Of a stretch of 64,000 nucleotides of DNA, positions 12,194 to 24,364 are shown piece by piece. Made by a program: the position numbers and the translations under genes. Source of the stretch: Anodontia alba. Its lineage: Eukaryota; Mollusca; Bivalvia; Lucinida; Lucinidae. The notes beneath the pieces were generated by a model that was given only the letters and a program-made list of their open reading frames with translations, did no database searches and was not told where the DNA came from. Location: contig OZ024831.1 of assembly GCA_964016985.1 (NCBI GenBank), positions 25,897,631-25,961,630 of the forward strand, in the 5' to 3' direction. How positions within the stretch are numbered: position 1 is the stretch's first letter; every line of letters starts with the position of its first letter.

Positions 12194-13105
12194 TATAGCA
12201 TTGCTTATACAGGCATGCAAGTAGTTTCGGCTGTAAACCAAGTATATACAATAGTTTTGTTTTATTATACCGCATTCTTTGCGGCCTGTCGTTTCCATAC
12301 AAAACATAAGAGTCTAAATTACGGTCTACCATTACTTGACAAATTTTACTAGAGATGTATATAAATTATGAAGTAACAAGAGGCGCAGTACTTCTGTCAT
12401 AAATTTATATACTTTTGCTAAGGGGTGCAATACTAATATTAGCATATGGACCGCGTCAAGCGAAACAAGTATCTTTGAACATGCGCAAAATGCGCAAAGT
12501 CAGGTCATGCGCATGCACAAAGTATCATCCGGGCCTTCGCTCTTCATTCATACATTATATAGTATCCAATGACTCTGTTTGCAGACGGTGAAGACCCTGA
12601 TCAGACTGCGCGGATGCGCAGGCTTATCTGGGCCATCGCTGTCCGCATATGCCCGAAGACAGATTTTCGTATGGCATGGCCCGTATAAGTTTGGTTTGGT
12701 ATTTGTTTTTAAGAATCGCGGGAGCTTGCTGTTATAAAGATCTCCTTGCTTCGCGGGTCATAGCTGTAGAGGTGGCTGGGTGGGGGCGCACATACAAGAA
12801 AGTACTTCTTACCTTATAACTTGGACTGGTATGTGTGGCGAGTCATGCGATGTGGACTCGGCGGAGTAAGGTGCTGCTTGCCGACACCTGCTCTTTACCA
12901 CTTTTTTTTTTATCAAACATTTGGGGTTTTACGTATATTGCAGGTTAGGTTAGGCACAGACACACGCGTGCTTCGGCTACACTAAACCTAGTACAGTCAG
13001 GGTTTGACGTGTCAACTTCATCTTTCAGGTAATGCAATGACAGGTGATATGAAGCTTCCTTCAGTTTAGCATTAATGGCGAAATGTAGCAGACGACATTC
13101 TAAAT

Positions 13106-13140
<35 letters not shown>

Positions 13141-14061
13141 TTTTGATTTTGTTTATTATTATTTTTAGTTTTCAGAGAGAATAATTCTTGGTATTTCATA
13201 CAGACGATTCACACATGATATGTCAAGACTTATTTTGTTCGAAAAAAAAAATGTTTCAAAATGTCGTCTGTGGCAGCTGTGATTGGCGCTGAAACGGTTA
13301 ACATTCTCTTCGACTCAAATGAAATTCCGAACCACATTTATCTTGTCCTCGAATATGCTATAAGAGTCTGATTATGCGATCACTGACGACAATGTTTGTT
13401 TACTTTACAGTTACAAAACATTTCGAAACTAATTAGTTCGACGTTTATAGCTACAGAGAAGAGGGACTCAAGAAATATTTCAATACTATTTGTTTACAAC
13501 TTGGAATTCGGTCAAAAGCACACTTTTTTCATCCGATTCCAGCTTATTTCTGTACAATTGTGATCAAGGATTGTTAATATAAATGTGGTAAGGATATGTT
13601 TTTTGCATACCTATATTGTCATCTTTGGCACGCGCATTTCAGTCTTTAACCTCTTGTTTTGTCCTGATATGCATTGTTGAAGGACACTGTTTATCCACCC
13701 GTTTCAAACAATACCAGCAGACATTTATGTTTTTCTGTTGATGTTTTTCGTTGCTCTCTTTGCAACTATAGAATACCATCACAACCACCACGAAAACCAC
13801 TCCTCCTACTACTGCTGCATCTACTATTAATAATAATAAAAGTAACAGTAACAAAAAGCACACACGAAACTATTAAAGCTATTTTTCATGATGCTTTAAT
13901 GTTAAAGTAGGAAATTCGTTATTGTGAAAGGAAAGTTTTGTAGCAAGGACATACTATATTTTGCACAATTTCCGCCGAAATCTATATCACCTCCACATTT
14001 AATAAATTTAGCAAGCACGAATGAAGAACTCTATCACATGTACAGCGACGTAAGCCAATTC
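12194..14061. other. non-coding with a repeat fragment
   Basis: The stretch 12580-12690 (GTGAAGACCCTGATCAGACT, then GCGCGGATGCGCAGG) is a fragment of a GATCAG-type palindromic repeat, also seen at 17985-18095. A poly-T run lies at 13107-13139. No gene is recognised. Confidence 0.5.
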
Positions 14062-14339
14062 CATCACGAAAACATGCCTATACGTTTGACCCCCTTAAAC
14101 CCCACTTTTATATAGTAAAACTGGGGTTTACAGGGGTATACATTATTTTTATTATTTCTGCTCAAAAACACAGATTGTGGGTACTCGTTAAAACCGCCTT
14201 GTCGAGGCGGTTCTAACGAGTACCCACAATCTATGTTTTTGAGCAGAAATATGTAAAATATAGGAATTTTTTATCTGAAAATTTTCATTTTTTGGTGGTA
14301 AAATTTTCAGTATATTTGAATAGGCATGTTTTCGTAAAG
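14062..14339 (-). mobile_element. family-1 element
   Basis: Complete and reversed, with the CCCCTTAAACCCC side first. The tip is CGCCTTGTCGAGGCGG. The last bases are TAAAGG instead of TAATG. Confidence 0.88.
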
Positions 14340-14584
14340 GTTACTCGGAATAGAGTCTAATAGAATCATGGCTTTCGGACAATGATTTGAATTAAATTTT
14401 TGACAGCGACATGTGTTTAACATGTGTTCATCATTGGCAAGCAAAATCAGCATGAAAGGCTCAAAGTATCTCAGTTTGTTTTTTCTTATAATAAGGCAAG
14501 AAGAGTTTATTTGTTGTTTCGGGTTATACGTCGTGATTGTGGCCTCTCTTGGGTATCACCCTTGTTTTATTTGTCATCGAAATA

Positions 14585-14905
14585 CAGTCTACTCTCGTTA
14601 TCTCGAAGTCTCTGAAATACGTCGAGATATACGCACCTCGACACATCAGATTTGCAGAACTGAGGAAAAATAAATCGAACAACCATATTTCACAAATGAA
14701 TATGTAACTTGACTCCTTAAGTTAGAGATCTATTGAAAATATTGTGGAAAAGAGGAGAAATTGCTCGTTAATAGCAATTTCTCCTCTTTTCCACAATATT
14801 TTGGTAACAGTTGTTAGATTTTCATGTTAGAACAGGGGCCAGATTTTCACTTCGAGATAAGCGGTTATTCGAGATAAGTGAAGTTGATGTAACGAGAGTC
14901 GAGTG
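14585..14905 (+). mobile_element. CAGTCGACTCTCG-family TA element
   Basis: TA flanks are at 14583-14584 and 14906-14907. The central hairpin pairs GAAAATATTGTGGAAAAGAG with CTCTTTTCCACAATATTTTG. The left end is mutated to CAGTCTACTCTCG. Confidence 0.82.
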
Positions 14906-15152
14906 TACTAGTATATGCATTATGTTAATCAGATGTAATGCAATTACCAAAACTGATAAATACGGTTTTCTTTTCTGGAATATTATACAGTGGTAACTTC
15001 AATAACCATAACCTCCAATCAACAGACACTTCCCTGTAACAACCACATTTATTACTTCATAAAGTGTTGTTTTACTATATATTTGACCACTTCACAACGG
15101 CCACTTCTCTACAACAACCAGAATTATCTATCCCAATAGTGGTTGCAGAAGA

Positions 15153-15432
15153 CATAACAAAAACATGTCTATATATAATTTTGACCCCCTTAACCCCACT
15201 TTTATATAGTAAAACTGGGGTTTACCGGAGTATACATTATTTTTTCTTATTTCTGCTCAGAAACAGAGATTGTAAATTATCGTTAGAACCGCCTCGCCGA
15301 AGCGGTTCTAACGAGTACCACAATCTATGTTTTGAGCAGAAATATGAAAAATATTAGGGTTTTTTATCTGAAAAGTTTCAGTTTTTGGAGGTGAAACTTT
15401 CTTTATATTCGAATAGGCGTGTTTTCCTAATG
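15153..15432 (-). mobile_element. family-1 element
   Basis: Complete. The left palindrome arm is altered (GTAAATTATCGTTAG) while the right arm stays near consensus. It directly follows 14985-15150, which resembles a mariner-type end (TACAGTGGTAACTTC) but has no partner end that I can see. Confidence 0.85.
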
Positions 15433-16162
15433 TACGCGTATGATGGGTACACCAAAATGTACTTTCATGGAGAAAAAGTGCCTTATCTGATGATATATAG
15501 AAACGGTATAAAAATGACTAGATATATTTTGCTAGTGACATTTGTAAGTACATCTTGCCTTATGAAGCAATAAGAATATGCGGTTGTATACCATTAAACA
15601 AACTTCATATTCTGCATACTACAGGATTCGAATTGGCAGAACTCGCGCAAACACCAGTTTACGAGCGATTAACTTGCAGCGATACGCGGCGCTGTCAGTT
15701 GCAAACGAGGAACATGTGTCGCGGTCACAAATGCTAATACAAATCATTGCCCGAAAGCTATGACTCTACTCTGTTTTCCATTCGGGTATAGTTGTAAACT
15801 GCCAGGCATACGAAATGTGGACAGTCGTATTTCTATCGCTAACAAAATTCATTGATCAGCCAAACAGAAAATTTCGAATGTTTAGCCAAGCTCTGCTGCA
15901 CAGACAACGAGGGTCATAAATCACGGCTGAAGGAAAATCGATCTTGTAAACTTATTTGCCGACAATGTCCGCGAAAAACGACGCCAGTTTGTTTCCAGAA
16001 ATTTGATATTGGTGTTTGTTTTCTAAGATTACAAAGACATTATCCTAGAGAAACCCCTATGTCCTTCCATCACCAAACATCATGGTCAATTGACTGGATG
16101 ATTCTTATGACAAGTTAATTAACCCATGCAGCAGTAAAAGTATGACTTTGGAAATGTTGCAT
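15433..16162. other. non-coding
   Basis: Short overlapping open frames only. No motif is recognised. Confidence 0.45.
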
Positions 16163-16311
16163 ATGAGCCTCATAAAACAAGATAAGATTGCGAACAGAGA
16201 AGACTCAGATCAGGATCCTACGTGTACCGAACATATATATTTGTCACCTGGAGCTGCATCAGTATTAAGGGAGAGGTTTCGATCGACTGACCTAGTTTAA
16301 GGCAACAGTCT

Positions 16312-16589
16312 CCACTCAAACATAACTATATAATTTTGATCCCCTTAAACCCCACTTTTATATAGTAAAACTGGTGTTTACAAGGGTATACATTATTTTT
16401 CTTATTTCTCCTCAAAACAAAGATTGTGGTGCTCGTTAGAACCGCCTCATCGAGGCGATTCTAACGAGTACCCAAAATCTATGTTTTAAGCAGAAACATA
16501 AAAAAAAATCAGAATTTTTTTAGCTGATTTTTTTTCATTTTTTGGTGGTAAAATTTTCAATATATTTGAATAGGCATGTTTTCGTAATG
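16312..16589 (-). mobile_element. family-1 element, weak left end
   Basis: The copy in the first duplication unit. CATCACG is decayed to CACTCAAACATAAC. The core pairs CGCCTCATCGAGGCG, with one GATTC change on the right. Confidence 0.83.
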
Positions 16590-16736
16590 ATGAGCCTCAT
16601 AAAACGAGATAAGATTGCGAACAGAGAAGGCTCAGATCAGGACCCTACGTGTACCGAACATATATATTTGTCATTAGGAGCTGCATCAGTATTAAGGGAG
16701 AGGTTTCCATCGACTGACCTACTCTAAGGCAACAGT

Positions 16737-16989
16737 CATCATTTAAACATACCTATACAATTTTGACCCCCTTAAACCCACTTTTATATAGTAAAACTGG
16801 TGTCTACAGGGGTATACATTATATTTCTGATTTCTGCTCAAGAACATAGATTGTGGGTATTCGTTAGCTAACGAGTACCCACAATTTATGTTTTGAGCAG
16901 AAATGTGAAAAATATCAGAAATTTTATCTGAATATTTTTTTCATTTTTAGGTGGTAAAATTTTAGTATATTTTATATGTTTTGGTAATG
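16737..16989 (-). mobile_element. family-1 element, palindrome tip deleted
   Basis: The copy in the second duplication unit. The palindrome reads GGGTATTCGTTAG directly followed by CTAACGAGTACCC, so the GAACCGCCTCG core is precisely missing from both arms. Confidence 0.83.
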
Positions 16990-17164
16990 TTTAGTTTTTT
17001 TTTTCTGCTGACCTATCCTATATAGTTCCTCTATTGCTGTTCTTAATTGTATACCAGTTGTTGCAATTATGCTGTTTTGTCTTGTCATTGTTTCTCATTT
17101 ACTCTATTATTAATAACAATGATAATAATAATTGACAATAAGGCTCTAAAACGAATACTCGAAA

Positions 17165-17168
17165 ATGT

Positions 17169-17214
<46 letters not shown>
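17165..17214. repeat. (TG)n microsatellite
   Basis: About 24 TG steps with one TATG interruption. Confidence 0.95.
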
Positions 17215-17218
<4 letters not shown>

Positions 17219-17598
17219 GAGTACAAACACAACAGTATTTCACATTGTTTTTGCATTTATATGTCTTAGGTAAGGAACTTCATATACGTGATAGGTTTGC
17301 CTTCATTTTTTACAAAGAAGATGCTGGTTTGGCTACCTGTTTTTTTTTTTAATCAACTGTAGCCTTTAAGAATGTTTACTATTACGATAGAAATGTCTCC
17401 ATTTTATGTAATGTAATAAGGTCACGACGATAGGAGATATTTTGGTTTTGTTCTCAGATAGTGCTTCGTAAGTTAAACAAACGTATCTATTTTGATGTAT
17501 TATTCTTCATGATTCAATCAAATTGGAACCGCGTCATAATAACATGCCTTCGGAACATACAAGAACAATGAAGATCCAGCTAAGACAACGGAGCTTCA

Positions 17599-17939
17599 CA
17601 TCACGAAACATACCTATATAATTTTGATACCTATACATACCTATATAATTTTGACCCCCTTAAATCCTACTGTTATATAGTAAAACTGGGGTTTACAGGG
17701 GTATACATTATTTTTCTTATTTCTGCCAAAAATATAGATTGTGGGTACTCGTTAGAACCGCCTAGCAAAACATATATTGTGGGTACTCGTTAGAGCCGCC
17801 TCGCCGAGGCGGTTCTAACGAGTACCCACAATCTATGTTTTGAGCAGAAATATGAAAAATATCAGCGTTTTTTATAAGAAAAATTTCAGTTTTGGAGGTA
17901 AAATTTTCTATATATTTGAATAGGCGTAGTTTCGTAATG
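17599..17939 (-). mobile_element. family-1 element with duplicated end and arm
   Basis: The longest copy. The subterminal CATACCTATATAATTTTGA phrase occurs twice. One palindrome arm (GATTGTGGGTACTCGTTAG) is repeated, so two left arms face a single right arm. The break falls at CCGCCT|AGCAAAACA. Confidence 0.88.
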
Positions 17940-17984
17940 AATCGATAAGGATCTTTATCATACACAAAAACATTCTAACGTGTC

Positions 17985-18095
17985 CAGTGATTTTGTCATT
18001 TGAAAGCAGACAGCCAAGACCCTGGTCAGACTGCGCGAGCGCACAAGCTGGTCTAGGCCTGCCCTATCCACTTATGCTACGAGGGCATATTTTCA
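17985..18095. repeat. GATCAG-type palindromic repeat fragment
   Basis: CAAGACCCTGGTCAGACTGC and GCGCACAAGCTGG match the fragment at 12580-12690. The ends are not clear. Confidence 0.45.
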
Positions 18096-18771
18096 CTTTA
18101 CTCGGCTCTTTCATCTTTCATATGTAAACAGTCGGAACACCATTTGAAAAGTGAAATAAAAATGAAACAAAACAAAACGCACAATTGAAAATGCACAGAC
18201 TCAAGAAAAATTAAGCGGTGAATCTTGTGCTGATCCGTAAACTCATTCAGAACAGAAAAGGACACTATTGATGATAAAATTCTCAAGCAACGCGCATGGG
18301 TCAAAAGAGAATATAATAGACTGACAAAAATAAATAAATAAATACATAAAGAACAAAAGAACACTTATATAGGCATTTGTAAACAAAAAGAGATAATCCA
18401 TACTTTGAAAATTTTGCTCATTATAATTCCAATAAACATTGAAAGTGTTTTTCTTAAATGCACAACTTCATATGCGAAATTCAACAGAAATATATTCGGA
18501 TTTTCTGCTGGCCGGCATGATTTTTGTAAATCGAACTATCTAGTTCTTTACTGAGAGTATCTCTCTTGGGGCCGTTTTTTTTTTTTTTTTTTTTTGTCCT
18601 ATTTCTGTAGTCAGTTCAGTTGTTTTAATTTTGAACTTTGGGTCATTTACGCAAGTATCTAAACTACATAGTTGCTAATTTGTTGCAACAGTTTAAACAA
18701 GTACTTTCTAAATGATGTGTAGCCCGAAACACCGTATTCGTGCATAGGCATCTTTGGAATGCAAATATATT

Positions 18772-19010
18772 TGAGGCGCACTGCGAGAAAACGTACCTTC
18801 TGTCATGTGCGTCCAACGAATACTCAAATCAGCCTGCGCATCCGCGCAGTCTGATTAGAGTATTCGTTGTCCGCATGAAGAAAATTTGCATCCTTGGCTA
18901 TCCAAAATGCATCCAGTGATGATTTTGATCAGATTGCGCGAATACGCAGGCTGATCTGAATCTTCGCTTGGTGCATATGACCGAATGTACATTTTTGACG
19001 TTGCGGCTCA
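18772..19010. mobile_element. double-palindrome element, GATCAGCCTGCGCA family
   Basis: The outer ends pair GAAAACGTACCTTCTGTCAT with the complement of GTACATTTTTGACGTTGCGG. Inside are two separate hairpins, AATCAGCCTGCGCATCCGCG/CAGTCTGATT and GATCAGATTGCGCGAATACG/CAGGCTGATC, joined by TTGCATCCTTGGCTATCC. Other copies are at 30647, 44101, 46711, 54243 and 54561. No protein is encoded. Confidence 0.7.
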
Positions 19011-19115
19011 TTTGAGTTTTTTTTTTTTTTTTCTTTTCTTTAAATATTAGTTGCATTTCAGAATGACATCCGTTTGTTTGGAACAATATCGCGCACAAGA
19101 TTACATATTAATGAC

Positions 19116-19393
19116 CATTACGAAAACACTCCTATTCAAATATATTGAAAATGTCACCACCAAAAACTGAAAGTTTTCAGATAAAAATTCTGACAGTTTT
19201 CATATTTCTGCTCAAAACATAGATTGTAGATACTCGTTAGAACCGCCTCGTCGAGGCGGTTCTAACGAGTACCCACAATCTATGTTTTTGAGCAAAAATA
19301 AGAAAAATAATGTATACCCCTGTAAACCCCAGTTTTACTATATAAAAGTGGGGTTTAAGGGGGTCAACATTATATAGGCATGTTTTCGTAATG
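19116..19393 (+). mobile_element. family-1 element
   Basis: Complete, with perfect core arms around CCTCGTCGAGG. Both terminal sequences are close to consensus. Confidence 0.9.
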
Positions 19394-19645
19394 GATACTC
19401 AACCGGTTCCGTCAACTTGTTAAGCTGTTCTTAAGTTTCGTCTACATGATTGTATGTATATATAGCAAGGCTTTTTAGCTAGCATTACGACATGTGAGGA
19501 TAGTTTCGTATAGAAAAGTACCATATTTACATATTTATGTATTTACCATGCCAACACTGGGCACTATATAATTTTAGCTCTGTTTGTTAATAGATAATCG
19601 AATAAATAAATAAATAAGAAATTACCGGAAGACGCATGACATCGC

Positions 19646-19678
<33 letters not shown>

Positions 19679-20283
19679 AAAGAAAAAATGCAGAACACTT
19701 AACAGAAAATATCGAATGAGTCAGCTAAAGAGAGAATCTGCATATAAACAACAGGCGCGCTAAGCCATCAATCTTTTCTATATGCAAATGCTAACATTAG
19801 CAACTATGTCGAAAATTGGAAATTAATGACACTCGGTTTTCTTTTTCAAGGCAATACAATTCTCATTTCTTTCAAGAAGTTTTGCTAGTTTGTTGCTTTT
19901 CTGTCTAGTACAGATTTATGGCCTTCTGGTCGAAAGCGGTTTTTGATAGGCATTCATGGTTTGATAAATTATACTATAAAACACAACCCGCCTGAGACAA
20001 TTAATAAAGCCCCTTGTCAGCCATAAAATATATGTTTTTAGTTCTGTTCCGTTATTTCCCGTTTGTAGTTTCACCTAGGATGTTGTTTCTTAACGTTCTG
20101 TGTGTAGACTGAATGCTTACATTTGGAGTTTTATTTTAATTTATTTTCCTGTAACAAAACAACCTTTTAATGACATTATAAGAGTGCGTTAGAACCGACA
20201 CCCTGCAAATCATTAAAACATAGGAATTATACAGTGTGCTCGAATTTCTGGCATTTGTAAAATCTATATTAGCTATACAACAA
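19394..20283. other. non-coding
   Basis: Poly-A at 19648-19676. Nothing else is recognised. Confidence 0.5.
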
Positions 20284-20390
20284 CCCAGTAAGCATTCTTT
20301 ATAAATCTATAGCGGGCCGTTATCGGCCCGTCAGGGTAGCTGACGGGCCGATAACGGTCCGCTATAGATTAAGAAAGAACGCTAGCTGGG
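20284..20390 (+). mobile_element. 107-bp palindromic element, GGGCCGTTATCGGCCC family
   Basis: Ends CCCAGTAAGCATTC and GAACGCTAGCTGGG. The arms pair TATAGCGGGCCGTTATCGGC with its complement around the loop AGGGTAGC. Copies at 39438, 49761 and 56624 share this layout. Confidence 0.8.
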
Positions 20391-20544
20391 AACAGTATAT
20401 TCTTAAACATGGACACGTTGTAACGGATTTAACCAGGATATCTGGAACAATTTGCCCTCTGTACACATTTGATACTCCACAGCCAAATATTCTCTCGTGT
20501 CATGGATAAAAATTGTGAAGGATACTTGAATACACTAATCTTTT

Positions 20545-20685
20545 CTGAATGGATTACTACAGCATGAAATATATACTGATGTTGATTGTAACGCGTTACT
20601 ACAGCATGGAATACTCACTGAAGTTTATTGTAACGCGTTAATAAGTAAAGGAATACATACTGAAGTTTATTGTAACTCGTAGGTA
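20545..20685. repeat. three-unit tandem repeat, about 46 bp
   Basis: The unit holds CTACAGCATGRAATAYATAC and TGAAGTTTATTGTAACGCG. The last unit ends in TAACTCGTAG. Confidence 0.75.
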
Positions 20686-20781
20686 CCTGCACATTGTTAA
20701 GTAAAATAAATAATCTTATTTTAAAGTGACAAATGTCATAAACAAATAAAGCTTATAAAGAGAAGCAAAATACTAGTTTTA

Positions 20782-20849
20782 CCCCAGCAGAAACACAACG
20801 CTGAATCAACGTTGAAACTACGTAGTTTCAACATTGTGTGCTAGTTCGG
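20782..20849. mobile_element. short palindrome with CCCCAGCAG end
   Basis: CACAACGCTGAATCAACG and GTTGAAACTACGTAGTTTCAAC form an inverted repeat closed by GTGTGCTAG. It resembles the ACGT-rich palindrome family but is shorter. Confidence 0.5.
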
Positions 20850-21149
20850 AAATTCTCATCCAGATATATTTCTGAGCATCAGTTCTTTCTTGTAACGTGG
20901 CACATATACCTGAGGCCAATCGTTAGTATTCTATCATTATGATTTTACTTAAATCAGAAGTTTGAGGGATCCCTAAAGAAAATTTATAATCCGAAGATCA
21001 AAGCAAATTCATCTTACTTTACTTTACGTTTTCAAACACAACATGCGGTGTAGTTCGCACCTAATTATCTACCATGTTTAACCTACCCTTACTAGTCCTA
21101 AAATCTGAAAAAAAAGAGTCAATATTATTGCTAACTGTCTAACTGCTGG

Positions 21150-21228
21150 ATGAGTGGCAAACAGTATAAACCCTGAGCAGACACCACAATCTGGGTCTAA
21201 ACTGTTGCTCCACTATCTGGGTCTAAAT
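21150..21228. repeat. GGCAAACAGT hairpin fragment
   Basis: GTGGCAAACAGTATAAACCC and GGGTCTAAACTGTTG are the halves of the hairpin found inside the piggyBac-like elements. No terminal sequence is clear. Confidence 0.4.
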
Positions 21229-21233
21229 CGTGT

Positions 21234-21285
21234 CATTACGAAAATATGCCTTATTCAAATACACTGAAAAATTTACCACCAAAAC

Positions 21286-21325
<40 letters not shown>

Positions 21326-21466
21326 ATATTTTTCATATATCTGCTCAAAACATAGGTTGAGGGTACTCGTTAGAACCGCCTCGACGAGTACCCACAATCT
21401 ATGTTTTTGAGCAGAAATATGAAAAATAATGTTTACCCCTGTAAATCCAGGCATGTGTTCGTGATG
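21234..21466 (+). mobile_element. family-1 element, internal deletions
   Basis: A 32-bp poly-A run replaces part of the left arm. The right palindrome arm lacks GAGGCGGTTCTAA (CGCCTCG|ACGAGTACC), and the small right hairpin is gone. Both ends remain. Confidence 0.83.
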
Positions 21467-22165
21467 TTGCTCATGTTTGCCTGTCAAATACGTAGGCAAC
21501 AGATCTAAAGTAGATTCTTGGACAAAAGGGGTGTTTGATAAATATCCGACACAGAATGTCCGACTGTATGACCTTGTTGGCCATGTGTACATCTTTCTTA
21601 AAAGATTTTGTTGGTGGAGCAAATTGAATTACTTTCAACTTAAGAAATATCAACGCTTTTAATAGCTAGCATATTTACCCTATGTAACAGTGTCGCACAC
21701 CCAGGAAAACTCTTGAAAAGTATGCTTAGAATCGCTAATAGGGGTTACTCTTAAAGGAAATAATTTGCTACCAGAGGAAGCAAGAGGGCAAAATCTCTCC
21801 TTTACGATCAGCCCCTGTGGTATTGAAGCAAAATATTCTTTTCTTAATGCTACTTCATTATGTCCCCACCTAGTGGATGGGTACATATTGTTTTTGGTGC
21901 AGATCTCGACGTGAGCGTAGGCGATGGCGTCACATTTTCTTGTCTGCACAATATCTTGTGAACTAGTGGTTGGAGTCTTACCAAATTTTCATGGATATAA
22001 AAACAGGGACATAACAAAGAACTGATTAGATTTTGTTGACATTGACCTATTTTTCAAGGTCACATCAGTAGAAAAAAATGACAATTAACGACAGGGGACA
22101 CCTGTTTTCTCTGAAAACACTGTTACTAGTTGTACATATTTTTCTCTACCGCTTTAAGTATTCGC
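21467..22165. other. non-coding
   Basis: The 89-codon minus-strand frame at 21680-21949 has no recognisable domain, and the region has no splice or codon pattern I would trust. Confidence 0.4.
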
Positions 22166-22377
22166 CATAACGAAAACCCACCTATTCAAATATACTGAAA
22201 ACTTTACCATCAAAAAATTAAAATTTTCAGATAAAAATTCTGATTTTTTTCATATTTCAGCTCAAAACACAGATTGTGGGTACTCGTTAGAACTGCCTCA
22301 ATGAGGCAGTTCTTACGAGTACCCAAATTTATGTTTTTGAGCAGAAATAAGAACAATAATGTTAACCACTGTAAACT
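22166..22377 (+). mobile_element. family-1 element, right end missing
   Basis: Ends at CACTGTAAACTGTAG, where the CCCCAG hairpin should begin. The core carries a matched change on both arms: AACTGCCTC pairs with GAGGCAGTT. Confidence 0.83.
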
Positions 22378-23340
22378 GTAGCAGATCACATTGTCTTTTT
22401 TTTTTTTGTTTTCATATTTATTTTCCAGGGATAAGAAGTCTTGACATTTCAAGTGAATCGTCTGCTGAAATATCAAGTCTTTATTTATAAAGTTTCTCAA
22501 AAAAAAAAAAAAAAAAAATGAAACATCTCAAACCAATGTTTATTTCAGTTGTGATCAGCGCTTTAGGGTTTATTTCAATGTCATCATTACAAATCACAAG
22601 TACTCTTGTAAATAATTTGTGTTAGTCCCATAATAAAAAATATAAAGAAAGTGTCATTTTATTCTGTTCTTTACATTAAATGTCTTAAATATATCTGCCC
22701 AGGAACTAGCACTTTCGATAATACTCGTTTCCTGCTTTTTACAACTATACCGATCAAGTATAAGATCTTTCCTGTATAGTTATGTTTCCAAACAAATTAA
22801 GGATGCAATGACAACGGGAAAAATCTTTTCGTGGCCAATCTAAGTTGGAGAAATAACCAAGTTTGCAAAATCGAATACCATCTTTTGCTTTTATTGCAAT
22901 AGCTAGTTTTGGTTGTGTGTTAAGTATAATGTATGTCAAATGAATGTTTAAACCAACCAAAACATTCTTTTAACAAAAGAGTATTTCAAGCATTCACATT
23001 TCTAAACATGCCTTTCGGAAAACAACTAATTGTGTGTACTGCCATGCGTTTCACATGTTGGAAAAGTAAAATATAATTATTCAATATTAAAATTTCCTGA
23101 TATTATATCGTTTTGAATATGAAGGATGTGTACATATTTTAATTTCTAAATCTTAATTTGCAGATTTTGTTTTGCTTTATATTATCATTTATAAGAAGTA
23201 TAAGTTGTAGCAAGTATCTTGAAACCAAAGTTGACATTAGGTAATTTTGTTTTTGTAGGAAGGTGTAAAGCTATATTTGTTTCTGATTATTATATGCTAC
23301 ACGTATACGTGTTGTCTTAATTTTTTATCCACGAAGAAAC

Positions 23341-23373
<33 letters not shown>

Positions 23374-23453
23374 AAAAAACATTATACTGTTTGTAAACCT
23401 GTTATGTTTACTTTTTCTTTCCAGTACTTATGTCAGGTCAGTACACAAATCTT
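22378..23453. other. non-coding, AT-rich
   Basis: A runs at 22499-22518 and 23340-23368. No gene or repeat family is recognised. Confidence 0.5.
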
Positions 23454-23642
23454 GAGCCAGCGCACGACAAACCTACAATAAGACCTGTGCGACTAGCAAA
23501 GACTCATATCGGCCTGTGCATCCACATAGTATGCCAAGGAAGCCCTTTGATCCCTCTTTGGATATCTTGGAGGCTGTAGAAAGCACATGCGATCAGGAAG
23601 ACATTGATAACTGACCTTACTGTAGGTTTTCTGCGCTGGCTC
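23454..23642. mobile_element. miniature element with GAGCCAGCGCA inverted ends
   Basis: Left GAGCCAGCGCACGACAAACC and right GGTTTTCTGCGCTGGCTC are complementary over about 25 bp. The interior shows GACTAGCAAAGACTCATATC. A fragment of the same end lies near 9868. Confidence 0.6.
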
Positions 23643-24092
23643 TAATTTTATTGTGGTCAATGGATGATTCGAAGTTTTTGTTTTGTAATAAGCATCTAAA
23701 TTAGTAAACTATATGAATGAATAAATACATAAGTATCCATTGTTCTGCAAAACAGGGGCATGATGTTTCCACAAATAACAGTGGAATATGGAGGGATAAA
23801 ATAAATTCAATTATACATTACATTAATACTACTTTTACCGATAAACGTTAAATTTCCCAAACAAAACACGACATTTAATGTATTTAACAATATGCACTTT
23901 TTTGTTTACTGCCATCGTCATTTGATACGATATTTGCTGCCCACTTGACGGAAATTCGAATAACAGTTGCATTGAAAGTTTTTCCAGGTTTCAGTTCCCC
24001 CCGACCCTCCCCGCCCACCCCCCCCCCCCCCCCCGCTCCCCAACAGTTTTAAAGATGCCCATTCCAAGGATGTATTTGTGTTGCAGGTTTTC
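23643..24092. other. non-coding, C-tract
   Basis: C-rich run at 24009-24035. Nothing else. Confidence 0.5.
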
Positions 24093-24364
24093 CATTAAGA
24101 AAACATGCCTATTCAAATATGTAGAAACTTTCACATCCAAAAACTGAAAATTTTCGGATAAAAATCTCTGATATTTTTCATATTTCTGCTCAAAACATAG
24201 ATTGTGGGTACTTGTTAGAACCGCCTCGGCGGTTCTAACAAGTACCCACAATCTATGTTTTGAGCAGAAATAAGAAAAATATGTATACCCCTGTAAACCC
24301 CAGTTTTACTACATAAAAGTGGGGTTTAAGGGGGTCAAAATTATACAGGTTGGTTTTCGTGATG
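24093..24364 (+). mobile_element. family-1 element
   Basis: Complete, with a shortened tip. Both arms carry a matched change: TACTTGTTAG pairs with CTAACAAGTA, where most copies have ACTCG and CGAGT. Confidence 0.9.

Larger units (their letters stand above)
16163..16989. repeat. tandem duplication, units of 427 and 400 bp
   Basis: Both units (16163-16589, 16590-16989) start ATGAGCCTCATAAAAC, share the stretch with CTACGTGTACCGAACATATA, then a reversed family-1 element, and end at its terminal TAATG. The second unit has lost the palindrome tip. Divergence is moderate, so this is older than the 4606-5316 duplication. Confidence 0.88.
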
